Below, piece after piece: positions 39,282-52,600 of a DNA stretch of 64,000 nucleotides. The notes beneath the pieces are model-generated. The model worked only from the letters and a program-made list of their open reading frames with translations, did no database searches and had not been told where the DNA came from. Each line of letters opens with the position of its first letter. Position 1 is the stretch's first letter. This DNA is from Torreya grandis (lineage: Eukaryota > Streptophyta > Pinopsida > Cupressales > Taxaceae), in contig JARHVA010003634.1 in the NCBI GenBank assembly GCA_037957365.1, positions 1,706,001-1,770,000 of the forward strand, in the 5' to 3' direction. Made by a program: the position numbers and the translations under genes.

Positions 39282-41457
39282 ATGGATTATTTTGGTGTTG
39301 ATATTTGTCTTACACAAGTTGGTGAGACATTTAAAGCTTATGCCATTCCCTATCAACAAGAGCAAGTTCTTAATTATCCTTGGTGTGATTATTACCAATC
39401 TTGTAATGACCATTTCCAACCCCATCATGATATTTATTAGAACTATATACATCCTTTTCATGAGTTTTATTAGTCCTATAGTCAACATCCTCAATATCTT
39501 GCTTCTCCTAGTCAACCTAGCCACTTCTCAACTCCATCCATTTCTAACTTCAAGAAAACACTTTTGGGATATGAGAGGTATATGTTGGAGCTTGATACTA
39601 TAAGGGAATTTGGTCAAGAGGTTCCTATTCATCTTATTCATAAGGTGAGATATGCATTATATTTGGTCAAAAGAGAGAGGGTACCTATTGAGAGAGATAA
39701 TTGGCAAAGGCTCACAAGTGAGATGCTTGATGTGAGTGGCCTAGTTTCTTCCTTAGAAGATAGGCTACGAGTTCATGAAAGGCAACCTCAGCAAAAATAT
39801 CAGCCTTTATAGTCACTTCATCATGTTTTTGATCAGCCATATTTTATCCTTGATCATGATACCAATCAAGGATATCAAAGCCATCCTTTTCCCCATCATT
39901 TGGAAGAGAGAGTTGAAAGGGAAAACCTTGTTTTTGAAGCTAATATTGATAGGCAAATTGAGTTGGATAATATGAATAGAAATTAGTCCATGTTATTAGA
40001 AAAGGAAGTGGAGTTCAATCCCTCATTTCCCACTCACATTACATCCACATCTCAAGGAGTGATCCCTAGATATGATATTCCAAGTTGGAGACAAAGTGGA
40101 GATTCCAAGCCTAAGGAGATTCCAAGTTCCTTGAACACTTCACCCACTCCTCAAATTACATCACCACCTCAAGAAAAGACTCCTAATCCCAAAATCCTAA
40201 GATAGATTAAAATAGTGGAATCATGGGGAAATAAGGAGGAGAAAAGCCTAGATAAGGAGTGTGAAGTTAAAGAAAAACTTGATCCTATGTAAGTCCCTCC
40301 CACCCTTCCTCAAGAGACCTCTTATTCTCCATGTCATCCCTCTTGTACTCCTCATCCTTATGATGATGCCTATGAACTTCAAATAAAAAATTTCCAAGAA
40401 AACCTATATAAGCAAATTTAAGATTTAGAGTCAAGTATGAAGCTACTAAGTCAAGGTGTGATGGAAGGTTTAAACCAAAAAGAAGATCCTATGCCTAAAC
40501 ACACCCCATCCACCCTTCCTCAAGAGATTCCTCAATATAAATCATATGTGAATGAAGTGATTATCAATTAGAAGGAATAAAATAAAATTGTTTTATCCTA
40601 AGGTATACCTCTCTTTCCTCAAGAGCTTCTAAAAAACCTCCCTACATTTCACTCTCAATCTGATTTTGAGTTCTATGTGCCACCTCCACCAACTAGTTCA
40701 TCTTGTCCTTATCCCATCACCATTTTCCTTGATGACCTATGGTATGGGAACCTAAATAGGATTAGTTTTTTGATAAGTAAAGATAACTCTTTCTTGAAGA
40801 AACCATACTTACTTGGCACCCTCATTGGGCTAGGTCGCATAATTTCAAGATGCCTAGTATTGGCATCACCATGAAGGAGAAAGAGATGGAAAATATTCAG
40901 CCCTTAACGAATACTATACATTTGATCAAAAAATTGTGGATAATAATCTCAAGTATGAGGATTAATGTGATATCATGGATGGAGAACAATTTAAATTCTT
41001 TCCCAAAGAGGTTATATCCCTAAAAAAATGTCTTGAGACTAATGTGTAAGAGGTTATTCTTGAAGATGACCCAATACCTCAGCTTGATCTTGAATCACCA
41101 TCAAATGCATTATATATTGAATAATATTATCTTGATGAAATCACACATCATGAATATAATATTGAAGAGGTAGTGGTTTTAGATGATAAAGAGGACATGG
41201 ATGATTGGTAGCTATAAATTAAGTTATTATAAGATCTTAAATAACATTGCCAAGTTGAGATTCAAGTACATGAAAAGGTGAATAAATAATATTCCATGGA
41301 GGACATTTATCAAAATTGGATAGAGTATGCAAATCTCCTTGATGATCTAGAAGATCTTGCAGCCAAGAAGAAACCCTATCTTATTGAGAGCCCTATGAAA
41401 ATCAAGAATGAGATTGTAATGGAAGATCCACATGACAAGGTTGAGAATGTTTAGATG
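39282..41457 (+). pseudogene. Unrecognised element-A protein (ORF1), homologous to the gene at 59601
   Basis: Start ATG 39282 (MDYFGVDICLTQVG). One frame can be followed to 40874, interrupted only by TAG/TAA codons (for example near 39435, 39468, 39810, 39984, 40203), then shifts frame and continues to about 41457. Layout: a Tyr/Gln/His-rich N-terminal region to about 39540; a probably helical domain at 39549-39785 (LLGYERYMLELD, EVPIHLIHKVRYALYLVKRE, EMLDVSGLVSSLEDRL); a Pro/Ser/Thr-rich middle; and an acidic C-terminal part with IEEVVVLDDKEDMDDW and YANLLDDLEDLAAKKKPYL. I do not recognise the family. A structural (gag-like) role is possible because of its position after the leader, but no zinc knuckle or capsid motif is visible. 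Confidence 0.7.
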
Positions 41458-41930
41458 AAATAATAATTCATTTCTATAGCTAACATATTTGAATCTACTT
41501 GGTTTTAAATGAACACCATGCCAATGAAATTAGCAAACATAATGAAAAAGTTGGAGGCATCAATGCTAAAGGACAAAAGGCTATATGCCTCATTCATTCC
41601 TTCATGTCTTGAAGCAAGAAGAGTTTCAAACTCCCCTTTTAATCTAAGAGGGTGTTTTCATCTCAGGTTATTTAGTGTTTATTAATTTGTTTAGTTTGGT
41701 GTGTATGTTTGATAAGTGCTCGTGAAGCACATGTGTGTTTGCTTTTGTTTTGTTTGTGTCTTTTATTTTGTGTGGTTGAGGTAGTCAAGTTATCTTGTCT
41801 TGATCAAAGCCTATGGTAAAATTCCTCTTATTTTTTCTCAAAATTCAAATGACTCCCTAAACCTAATCGATTGATAAGGATACTGGTCTAATTAGCATAG
41901 CAAGCATGCTACCACTATGAGTCACCAATT
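41458..41930 (+). other. 3' part of element A interior, no gene seen
   Basis: T-rich sequence between the end of ORF1 and the right LTR. No clear polypurine tract adjoins the LTR start at 41931. Confidence 0.4.
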
Positions 41931-44900
41931 TGTTGGCCAAATTTGACCCTAAAGGTTAAATTGCGGCACCCCTAGGTAAAAAATTGACTTTTATGTGTTT
42001 TAGGGGTCTAATACATATGTAAAAATGTGTTTTATAGGTAAATTAATGTCATTTAATGTTATACTAGCCTTGGTCCTTAGTCATTTTAGTCCTTTTAGTC
42101 ATTTTGGGTCATTTTGAGGTCAAAAAGGTGCATTTAATGACATGTACAAATTTATTAGAAAGTGTGAAGGTTAAAAAACATGATTTAATATCCTATATGT
42201 CCTTAGAAGTCTTAATCAACTTACATAACTGAAAAGTGGTAGGTTCTTCAGTAGAAATGATAGTTTACTTGAGAAAAAAAGAGATTTTTGCACTTATACA
42301 GACCATGGGAAAGTGTGACACATGGAAAAATATAATGAAACATAAATTAATATTCCTCACACTCATCCCAATGTTTTATTTGATATTTAAGTGAAAATTT
42401 TGGCCCAAAACTATTCTGCACCATCTTTGCTTTCCTAGACATGCAGAAGTGACCTTCAGGTTTTTAGTCAGATGAACAACTGATAAGGTTTCAAGTAAAA
42501 TTCTTGTAGGATTTTTTAGTAAAATTATATAACTTAATTTAAATTTAATTATTTTTAATAATTTTGGCATGTGCTTCATGAACCATCCTCATGAAGTTGA
42601 CTGTACTTTTCTGCTTATTGTTTCATGTATCCTATGGGTTTTACCCCATTTTGGGCAAGTCTATACAAACCAATTGGTAATATTGGTTAAATATGATTTT
42701 GGATTAATTATAAAATTATCTAAATTCATGTTTTAAATTTTCATGATGTTTGGATAGGTCAAGTACATCAAGGTTGCAAGAAGATACACCTTTCTAAGTT
42801 GTAGGCCGTTTTTCATTATTTACAAAAGCTTCATGCTTGTTCATGGTTTCAAGGGGTTTTGATAGGGTATTTCACATGTTTAAAATTATCTCATTATTCC
42901 ATTCACATCTCAATCTCTTTTCCCAAGTCAAATCTTCATAGAATTACAGTCATATGCAACATTTTTAGTTAGGCAAATGTGAACATACTTGCTTACAGGT
43001 GCTTAGATGAGAAATTCACATTGAATAGGATGCGTTGACATTTTTTTAAATTAATTTGAGGTGTGAAGGATGAATTTTAATATTTTAAATGGATATACAA
43101 CTCATTGAAGGCTAAATAATGCTCATTGTACACATTTGTACTCTGTTTGCCATGGAATTGCACCTATAAGTGCCATGAAAGAGGAGTTCATGTTGAAAAG
43201 GTGTTAACACTTGTTTAAAGTGTTTTAGGATGTGAAATATGTGTTTATAATTATGGATACAAGTTTTAAATTCATAAAAAATGAAATGCAATTTACATTG
43301 CCTAAAATTCTCCTTACTACCTATACAATGAAAACACACCTATAGGTGACTTGGCAGAGAATTAGAAGAGCCATTTTGAAGTGTTAATATTGATGGTGAA
43401 TCTATATTTGAGGTTATAATGTAAATTAAGGCTAATTATAGGAAATTTTTTGTGTTTGGATAACATATATAGGTGTGGATCATCCTCAAACATAAATTGA
43501 TTGAGTTCAGGGCCTTTTCCCTAAAATTACAAAATAGAGGACTATAGACATTTTATGAATAACATATGACATTGTTTAAAGAGATTTAAATGTATACTAA
43601 TGGGAATGAATTATTTTATATATTATAGATAATACATATACAAAGTTTTAAGGTCAGAAATCAAGTGGAGATTGGTTTCTTGGAGACCCAAACATGCCAA
43701 TTTATGATTGTGAAAAAGCAGTGACTTCTATAGTCTTGAGCCTAAGGTGACCCTCCATCCAAGAATTGCAAATATTAACCATGCCATAAAGATGAAACAA
43801 TATTAAACATTAAAAATTAAAATAATGATCAAATGGGACCAGAAATATATAATTTATGCATGATTTTCAAGTTTCAAAAGTGCCTACAGGTGTCACTTGT
43901 ATGGAAAATACTCACAATAGAACAAAAGGATAGTGGGATGGCATGTTGTATCTAAGTGATGTTTTGGGACTTTTAAGGTGAGTAAAGGTAATAAAATATG
44001 TTTTTTTACCTTTATTATTCAATAATAGTATTAAAATATCATGAAAAAGGTCTAATTTACACCTACAGGCAGGGTCTAGATAGAAAACATAGTTAATTAT
44101 AATGGATTATAGGTAGACAATAAGCTAGAGCAAAGCAGTGTAGTTAAGAGCATGAATTGGGTAGGTATGAATATGAATTTTCATAGTAATAATTACCTTG
44201 AAAATATTTTAAATCACTATACTAGTAGCTCTAAATGTTCATTAACAACTGCAAGAGCCACTATTAGAGAGAACCCAGAGAACATAGTCAATTCTATGAC
44301 TGGTATTAAAGGTTTTTAAGCCCCAAAATGTGAAGTGAAGCCTATAAATTGATTAAATTAATCTTGTAAAGTTTAATTTAAGTTTATACATTTTATTTTA
44401 TGCCTAACTATTGCAAAGAGTACCTACAGGAACCCTAAAAATAGTAGAACATAGTCAGGTTGGACATAAAGCCTTAAGAATCCAAAGATGGGAGAGGGTT
44501 TATAGTATGGTAGAGTAGTGAATGGGTTTTAAAATTATCCACTATGATTATTAAAAATTTAATTCACTATAATTATTTTAAATAAATCAAATTAATATCT
44601 CAAAAATATGCAAAACATAGTCCACTTGAGAACCCTCCACATAGTGCCTTTGCCTAAGAACTTGTTTGGGTTTTTGAGCTTTTAAAAGGTCATATGAGAT
44701 GACCAGGTTTTAAAATTTTGTGAAATTAGTAATAAAAAATTGAATAATACTGTAAAAACCCAAATTTTTAATATAAAAAGGGAAGTACCCCTATTTTATC
44801 TCAGATAAGGGGTACTTCCCTTAAGAGTAAAGCTGGCAGTTTTTGAAGAAAGTGAGTGATAAGAACCAAGAGTTGATTGAACCCTTAAAGTAAGTTTTTG

Positions 44901-47094
44901 AATATTTAAAAAAACATGTATAAGTAATGAAAACTTGTCATAGAGAGGATAAAACCAATGGGATGATTTGGACCATCAGGTTTACAAGTAGGCCTACCAG
45001 GTAGGTTTTGGCCTAGTGCCCAAATGAAGGGTCACTCACTCTTTTGGACCTAATTATGATTTATAACTTATTTAGACATGATTATGAGGAGAAAATAGAC
45101 ATGATAAATATATTTAGATGCAAATTAAACATCAATAAATCCATTTTGAACTTTAAAGAAACTTAGGCCTAGTTGACATGGTTGAGTCTAGTTTTCAAAT
45201 GCAAAGTCAAATTCAATTATAGCCTTGGTTGGGAATTCTAACTTGTTGGAGCATGATTTTGGGGTCAATAAAGAGTTGATAAATATTTTTAGAGGAAAAA
45301 AAACCCATGAGGAATCCATTTTTGGTTCAAAACTAACCTAGACCTATAGGAAAAGGGGAAAATAACCTCGATAAGAGAGTTTCAAATACTCACATATTTT
45401 ATGAGGTCTTTCATGGAATAAAAAAGAGTTTGGGGAGGTTATTAGGGGTCTTTAATGGAATGTTTTTTTAATTTTTTTCAAGTTAGATGTTATATATTTA
45501 TGAACAAAGTTTAAGAGTCAAAATAGGGCTAAAACCCTTGCAAACCCTTAGTCAAGACTAGTTTGGATGAATGGAGTTGGATAGTTGATCTAATGGCATA
45601 GTTTTACCATGAAACCTATAATAAATTGAAAATAACTCCCTCAAGATACTCCCAATGTTTTCTATTTGTACAAACTTATATGGATAACATAAAAAATAAT
45701 ATTTTATTAATAGTTTTGTGCATTATGTACGCTATATGATGATTTTGAATATGAAATAAAGTTTGGAGAGAAGATTAGGACTTTTATTAACCATTATAGT
45801 AATTTATTTCTAATAAAAAACTCCTAAGTTTCCAAACAATAACTCTCATCTCAGCCAGTCAAAACTAACATAGTGGACAAGCTAATGAGAAGGGTAGAAA
45901 ACTTCATGTGGGGTGATTTTAAGGTATTATTGATGCTTCTAAGGTGATGGATGGTCTTTAAAATTGTCATACACTTCATACCATATATTTTCATGAGAAA
46001 ATAAATCCAAAATTTGAGGAAAAGTGTGGATGGTGCATGAAAGAGGAGTTTTTTGGACTATAGATGATGATGACTCACTTCTAAGTCATTCTAGATGACC
46101 AAGCCTAAAAAAAATGCATGGAGAGGCATGAATGAAATCCTTACCCTTAATTCCAATCATCAGACTTGTCCCTAATTAGTATTTTGACATTCAAATAGGG
46201 CTAATCATGAAGGCGGTTATTTTGAGCCAGTTAAGAGAATTTCATGCCACTTTGCAAGAGTTTGATGACTTGGATAAACACTTGGGCTTCATAACCTACA
46301 TGGTTTATACCACATCCTTTTATAATGCATAATTAAATAATTATCTCAGCTTAACAAGTGTCCTTGTGACCCTTGGACTTCTCTCTTCTCCTCTCTCTCT
46401 CTCTCTCAAGTTCTATAAGAACTAGTCATTTTGGCATTGTAACTTATACTCCTCCTGAGTATGACAAAGCCCTACCCATTTTCATATAATTTGATCAATA
46501 ATAATAATAATTTTTAAATCTCAATGACTATTTATATGTGTGTTTTTCTTGGATGACGAATCTTTCTTAGTGAAGACTATGGATTCCTTGGCATGTCGTC
46601 TCATTCTTTCACCCTATTTGTAATTGGAAAGCTTCTTCTTGTAGGGCATGTGAAGTGTTCAAAGAAATGTCAAGGATTGACAGAGTTAGACTATTCATTA
46701 GTACCTTCATAGGCATCTTTTTTAGTCTTCTTAATTTTTCACATTCATCCATAACCTCATAATGTAACATTAATGTGAGAAGATGTAGATTAGAGAAGTA
46801 TATGTTTAGTTTGTCCTTTGTTCTCATGTGTAACATGTTGTTGGTTGGAAGTCATCAATGTATTTGGTGTATCACCTCCCTTAGGATAGTTTTCTTTTAT
46901 TTATCTCTCTCCATCCCCCCCCCCTCACCCAAAAGGTTAGGTGTAGTTTTAATCCAAAGTGGTACATCAAGGGAACTGGCCCTATCTAGAGATTCACCTC
47001 ATCCTTAGGCTACCCACAAGCCTAGAGGTGTTTCCATTGTGCCACTTGGATGAGGAAATATTTGACATCTCCTCAAAGGATGAAAATAAAGATA
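41931..47094 (+). repeat. Right LTR of element A (5.2 kb)
   Basis: It starts TGTTGGCCAAATTTGACC and ends near aaagata, followed by CATAT. A (C)10 run lies at about 46915-46924. Near its end it keeps a segment (about 47053-47078) that is missing from the left LTR but present in the inverted copy at 53.8 kb, so the left copy has the deletion. Confidence 0.9.
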
Positions 47095-47099
47095 CATAT

Positions 47100-47700
47100 T
47101 ATTGATTTATTATCTAGATTATTCATTTTTTCCTTTTGAATATACATACAAAAAATCTAGGATGTTTGAGAAAAGGTTTCTTACCAATCCATGCTTCTTG
47201 TGGAGTTTTATTGACAAAGGTTGATGTGGGAGATATATGCATCAAATAGGAATTTGTGATGGATATTATTCCCTAAACTTTATTTTTAATCTTGTACTAC
47301 CAAGCATGCTTTTCACCTTATCCATCATAGTTGTATTCGTTATTTTTTTAACTCCATTATATTTTGGTGTTTATGGAGTTTTATTTCACATTTGTGTCAC
47401 ATAGTACTCATAGAATTACTCAAAATAATTATATTATTATTATTATTATTATCAACCATTTTCACTCCTCAAGACTTTAATATTATTATCTATTTAGATT
47501 TCAATAATACTAGACTTAAAACTATTTAAATTTACTATAAAGCTAAGATTTAGCCTTTCTATAGTAAAATCAAATTTTTATCGAGTAGTCATCTATTAAA
47601 TAAACATAATACAAAAATTTCCAAAACAATGTAACCTTAAAAGGAGTAAATACATAACTATGCACTAAATGAAATAACCCTTTTGGGGTAAGTTCATAGA
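47100..47700 (-). pseudogene. Copia integrase remnant, right part of the split element
   Basis: The minus strand reads KLHKKHGLVRNLFSNILDFL near 47145-47205 (integrase C-terminal region, where LLNGKTPYEAW-like strings are usual), a KVKSMLGSTRLKIKFRE-like string near 47260-47320, and a YYVYLIDDYSIKIWFYYRK-like string (one stop inside) near 47545-47600, which is the integrase core around FIDD. It is the upstream part of the same pol whose RT/RNase H lies at 31960-33876. Nothing from gag or protease is found to the right, so the element is truncated. Confidence 0.65.
47432..47452. repeat. (ATT)n microsatellite
   Basis: About seven ATT units. Confidence 0.85.
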
Positions 47701-47731
47701 GTTGGGGGATAATTTCATGGACATTACTCAT

Positions 47732-47931
47732 AATGTGATTGCATTAATTAATAACATTATTGGGTTACTTAATTAACATGATCATGATATTTAAATCTAG
47801 GCTTAGGATTATTAAGCCATAACATGATCATGTTATTATAAAATGTGATCCCATTATAGTAAACAATAATGTGATCACATTATTAATTAATGTGATCACT
47901 TTATTGACATTTAAAATAATGTGATCTCATC
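47732..47931. repeat. Array of seven palindromic AATGTGATCACATT-like sites
   Basis: Copies at 47732-47745, 47775-47788, 47821-47834, 47842-47855, 47868-47881, 47889-47902 and 47918-47931. The best is the perfect palindrome AATGTGATCACATT at 47868. Two copies are the variant AACATGATCATGTT type. They lie in non-coding sequence just upstream of a decayed plus-strand gene. Confidence 0.85.
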
Positions 47932-48093
47932 ACCTATTTGTAAAAAATATTAAAAATGGAAACCCAAACATAAAATTACTCATTTTCCATTCAAGTTCCC
48001 TAGCTCTACCCTTATTTCCATGATTTCATTCTGCTTAGAAGACTTTAGAGAGTGCCAAAAAGCTGCCAGATTCACCCATAGACTTGTTGATCG

Positions 48094-49480
48094 ATGATGC
48101 CACCTCATAGGAAAGGTAAGCGATCAAAATCTTCCCTATTTAACCCTAATTTTTCATAATGTTCATTATTTAACCCTATTTTTTAATTATAATTTGTTTT
48201 TTTAACAACCCATCCTGCTAACCCTCCCAATCTTCCACATAATCCTTTGGTTGCTCCTCCTCCTAATCTTCCACAAAACCATAATGTTCTTCTTATCCCT
48301 CTACCTAACCCAATTATAGCTAACCAAAACATCCCTGAAAGCCAAGAGGTTTTGATTGACAACATTTAAGGAAATAAAATTGAAATTGAAGAGTTAATTT
48401 ACATAATGAGGGATCCTAGTGCGACTAACCCCCACTGCACCTAGCTAGTTGATTCCCTACATACTTTATTAGGTCAAATTGACTCTATAACTAGTCGAAT
48501 TGCTTGATGGAGATCATATAGGGATACTTCTATGGGATAATACGTTCATAATTCATCAGCCCTTTAGGTTAAGAATTTGGATATTTCAAAAGCCAACATT
48601 TTCACCCTATTCATTGACCAAGCCACCAATGCCCCATTTCTTGTAGCTGCTAAACTTTTTCTAATCCATTATTGTGTACATAATTTAATCACAACTAATT
48701 TTTAGGATTGATGGTGAATGGTACTTGAATATCCACCATGTAACAACCATGAGGTCCTATTATATTTTATGAAGAAACTCTACTGTGAGTTTATCCTCAA
48801 CCAAATTCCTAATTATTTTGATTTTAGTGAGTTTAGGGGTTGAGGAAAAATCTCTATGCAGGATCAACCAAGTGCACGTCATGTGCCTAATCAACTTGTA
48901 TGGATCCATAGCCAAAGTTATCTTGATCTTAATACCCCCTCTGTGGTTTAGTAGGTCATGAAGATAGACACTCTCCATGCTCTTAGTTCACTCATTGATA
49001 CACTTGTTTAACATACAAGTAAGATTTAATAGAGTTATGCTAAAGATATGCCATAGGCTACCCAACCCTGAACCCACTCTTATAGTTCATGGGGATATAT
49101 GTGCATAGGACCTTTTGATGATGATGGCGTTAGTGGTTCATATGGCTTATATAATATTGTTATGAGTGATGAGTTTTTGTCATGCACATTTGGCATATAG
49201 ACATCAATCACCACATAGATGTAGGTATATTTTATATAAATGGCATGTTAAGTTTAAGTTATATTTATAAATTCAAATTTTTAGGATAATAATTAATTTA
49301 CATATAATATATCATTTTTTATGTTTTAGTAGGTGATGGTTCCTTCATCATCGTATCTACCATTTATAGCATTCAATTTGTCACACCCATTGTTTTAATA
49401 TTCAGATCCAGCTACTAGGCCATCCATGGATGCATTTGCCTCTGTTAAGATGACACCATTTACCTATATAGAGTTAAAAA
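48094..49480 (+). pseudogene. Unrecognised decayed gene, possibly intron-containing
   Basis: ATG 48094 (MMPPHRKGK) is followed after about 22 bases by a good splice-donor string (aaaggtaagc). A long coherent frame starts near 48205 (ANPPNLPHNPLVAPPPNLPQ) and can be followed to about 49219. It includes IEIEELIYIMRDPSATNPHC, SKANIFTLFIDQATNAPFLV and MKKLYCEFILNQIPNYFDF, with internal TAG/TAA/TGA stops. A second donor-like site at about 49222 and an acceptor-like ttatgttttag at about 49320-49332 lead into VMVPSSSYLPFIAFNLSHPL. I do not recognise the protein; a gag-like gene of an eroded element is one possibility, a captured host gene another. Splice sites are inferred from motif only. Confidence 0.5.
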
Positions 49481-49689
49481 CTATTTACATATATGTTTTT
49501 CTCTTTTCATTTGTTAGGATTTTAGTTGTTTACATATGTGTTTTCCTCTTTGCATCTAATTTGTAACTTCTCTTCTCAAGAATTAGTGCAAAAATAACAC
49601 AACCTGCATGCAAAAATAAGTTTTTTGAATATATCCCATGTACTAAATCAAGGTTAAAAAACATACATTATATTTCTTTTCAGTATTGA

Positions 49690-51350
49690 CATTTTTTATT
49701 GGTTATGGAATGTGTTCACTCTATCATTCAAGTAGATGTCCAAAAAGTAGTGTTGTCTTTCCTTGAATGCCACCCAAGTGACTGTGGGCAATCTAAATTC
49801 ACAATTATTTCTTGATAGTCCCAATGCAAGGCTTATTCATTTAAAAGTTTTAAAATAAATAACATGTCCATACTAATTTTTGAAAAATATCTTATCCCAA
49901 AGCACCTTTTCGTACCTATTATCCAAGCATCAACTTCCCTAACAAAGATTCATCCATTGAATTTAAGACCCTTTTCACTTTATTAAGTTTGTAAATAATT
50001 CCATCCAAGCTTTGATGTTTGTCACCATTATCATGAGATCCCCCAATGGATGATATTCCATGTAATATATTAGTATCTCTCTCTTGCTAAACATTATGTT
50101 CATAATCACACTCATGGAATTATTTTATCCTATTCCATAAAATAGATACAATGGTGTGACCCTAAGGTGCTATTGGAGGCAGTTGTCCCCATCTATAGGT
50201 TATGATTAGGGATCCTACTCTTACTCCTATGATAATGTCCCAATGTTGATGAGTGATGTGGGATATGATTTCTCTACTTTTGTGTCTCTTGCTTATGCTT
50301 ATGTGAGCGATTTAACTCCTACTATTTTTTGGCTAGATGGAGCCTAACCTCCCATAGCCCTAAAAATATCATTAAGAGTCTTCACCTAAGACTCTAAACC
50401 AACCACATTTCCCTCTATTCTAACTATCTATCTCTTATTATGATGGAACTCCACATATGTATGATAAGTAGGGAGAAAAACATATGTATGCTTGCTTATT
50501 TACACATGGAGAACCGCATCCACCAAAACATTATCAATGCTCAAAAAATCCCCACCTAAAAAATCGTAACCATAGTTTCTTTGATCATGATCCACCACTA
50601 AGTGATTCACTCTAAAACTATAGAAAAAGAGAAGACATTAGATCTCTAGTCACATAAAGAAACAATAACTAAGTAATAAACTATAAAGTAACATATAAAG
50701 AAACTAAAAATAAACAAACTCACTCTTTTACTTGGGTAACTTCATGCTAGTTTAGGTATAATTCCTAATTAGACCTTATCTTAGCATTATCCCCCTATCC
50801 TATTGGTTCATCTCTAACAAATGTATGCTCACCCTTTTTTCCCCCTAAACATTATCTCCTCACCCTCTATCTTATTCTTGTTTCTAAATCTAAGTATCTA
50901 CATACTATGGTGGTGGTTGTACTTAATGTCAGCATCCTACCATAATTGTAACCTACATAGGATATTTTTCTAAATATACTCCTCCAATTAGTACTCTCCT
51001 AATTTTTTCCAATGGTAGTAGAGTATCTACCTCATTCATAAAATATCCTAAAATACCCTAATATAGTAGAGATAACAAATATATCATTATCAATGTGTCC
51101 ACTACTCATGGAAAGTCTCTCAATGGTGGAACACCTATCCAACTAGAAGCCCTGATGGCCTCCACTGTCCCAATATCTAAACCTCACTGGTAAGAGGTCA
51201 TGTGCTCACACACATAGCCCATTATGATTGTACGGTGACTAATAAACATAGCCATAAAGATCACAATATGATATATATCCCTCTAAGCATGTGCTAACAC
51301 CTCTAATACTTGTAAAAATTTCCATTTTATTTCCTCTATAATTCTAAAAT
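49690..51350 (-). pseudogene. Unrecognised minus-strand coding remnant
   Basis: The minus strand gives long coherent peptides in changing frames: DIYHIVIFMAMFISHRTIIM near 51200-51260, a HTYVEFHHNKR string near 50430-50460, an EYHPLGDLMIMVTNIKAWME string near 50005-50065, and NCEFRLPTVTWVAFKERQHY near 49745-49805. Several stops lie between the blocks. I cannot assign a family. It converges on the plus-strand remnant at 48094-49480. Confidence 0.4.
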
Positions 51351-52600
51351 TAGATGCCCATCTATACAAAAGGAAATATGTCCATTTGTCTCCCACCAGA
51401 TGGGAAGAAAAGATCCCTATAATATAATTTCAAAGGGTTACAATATTTACCCACTCCAGCCCCACTAATCTTACCCCATATTTAAAACCTATGTTATGTG
51501 CATTAGCATCACCAAAGCATTACACCCAATTAACAACCTTACCTATATCACAATCCTCTATCAAGTCCCCAACCCTACCTTTAACCTATAAGACTAGTAT
51601 CCTAATCATAACCTTGAAAGTGATTGTCCACCCTCAAGGGACTTGTGGGAAAATTAAATTGTTTATGACATATCCTAGTTGGTGAATAGGTTAGAAATGA
51701 ATCTACTCGATGGAACAATAATCCCCACATACATGATCTAGAGTATCCATATTATATATAGTGTGGCCAAATCATCAGTCATTAATTTCTCTATAATCCT
51801 AGGAAGCCAATCATACTTCATTACTCTACTCCATCAAATGTAGGCACCTTAAAAACATAATTTAAAATATCCCTAAATAATCAACTAATCTTGAAAATTC
51901 ATTCAAAATAAAGTAGTTTTGAGGGCCTTACCTAAGTCAAACCCCCTTTTTTAGACAAGTAATAAATTAACAACCAATATAGTCCAACATGTAATAAAAT
52001 ATAAATTGAAGATCTTGACCCAAGTATATTTATATTTATCAATGAAAAAAATAAACTAGTATATTATATATTTCTACCTCTAAGACCTCCACCTATGAAT
52101 ATATCACTTTAATCACATCTAGATAGACAAATTACATGTTATCACACTACCATGACATTCAAATCCACCCAAAAGTGCATTTTCACTACCATTTTAGAGA
52201 GTGAAAACACTGACAATTTTTTTTTTATCAAAGTTCAAGTTATGGTTACAAAACTCTTATTCAAATACTTCATGAGTGAAAACTGACACCTCTAACATGT
52301 CTAGGGGAATGGATAACATTTATAACTAGGTTCTTGGCCTCCCGTCAGTCTCGATAAATAAACCCACCACCCATTTCAGCTTTAAGAACACCCTTCCTAA
52401 TACAAGAAAAATTTAAATTTTTAGCCTAAGTTCAAATACCCATAAAACCTAAGCTTCTCTTAGCTTCAAGAATATAGAATTATTTAATAACAATCCCAGC
52501 CACATGAAGGTGGAAGCTTATTTGGAACCACTAACCTACAAAAAACTGTTAGTAAGTAATGAAAAATAAAAATAATATATATATATATATATATAAAATA
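51351..52600. other. Non-coding stretch with a short (TA)n run
   Basis: No supported gene; the plus frame at 51491-51685 lacks any motif. A TA repeat of about 18 bases lies at 52577-52595. Confidence 0.5.

Noticed and set aside
39229..39603. 124-codon plus-strand frame and 89-codon minus frame at 39.2-39.6 kb, hydrophobic
   Set aside because: They overlap the ORF1 frame that is homologous to element B; the hydrophobic look comes from reading the Tyr/His-rich gene in another frame.
47732..47931. Palindrome array as a CRISPR array
   Set aside because: Repeats are 14 bases with irregular short spacing, no unique spacers of constant length, and the window is plant-type nuclear DNA.
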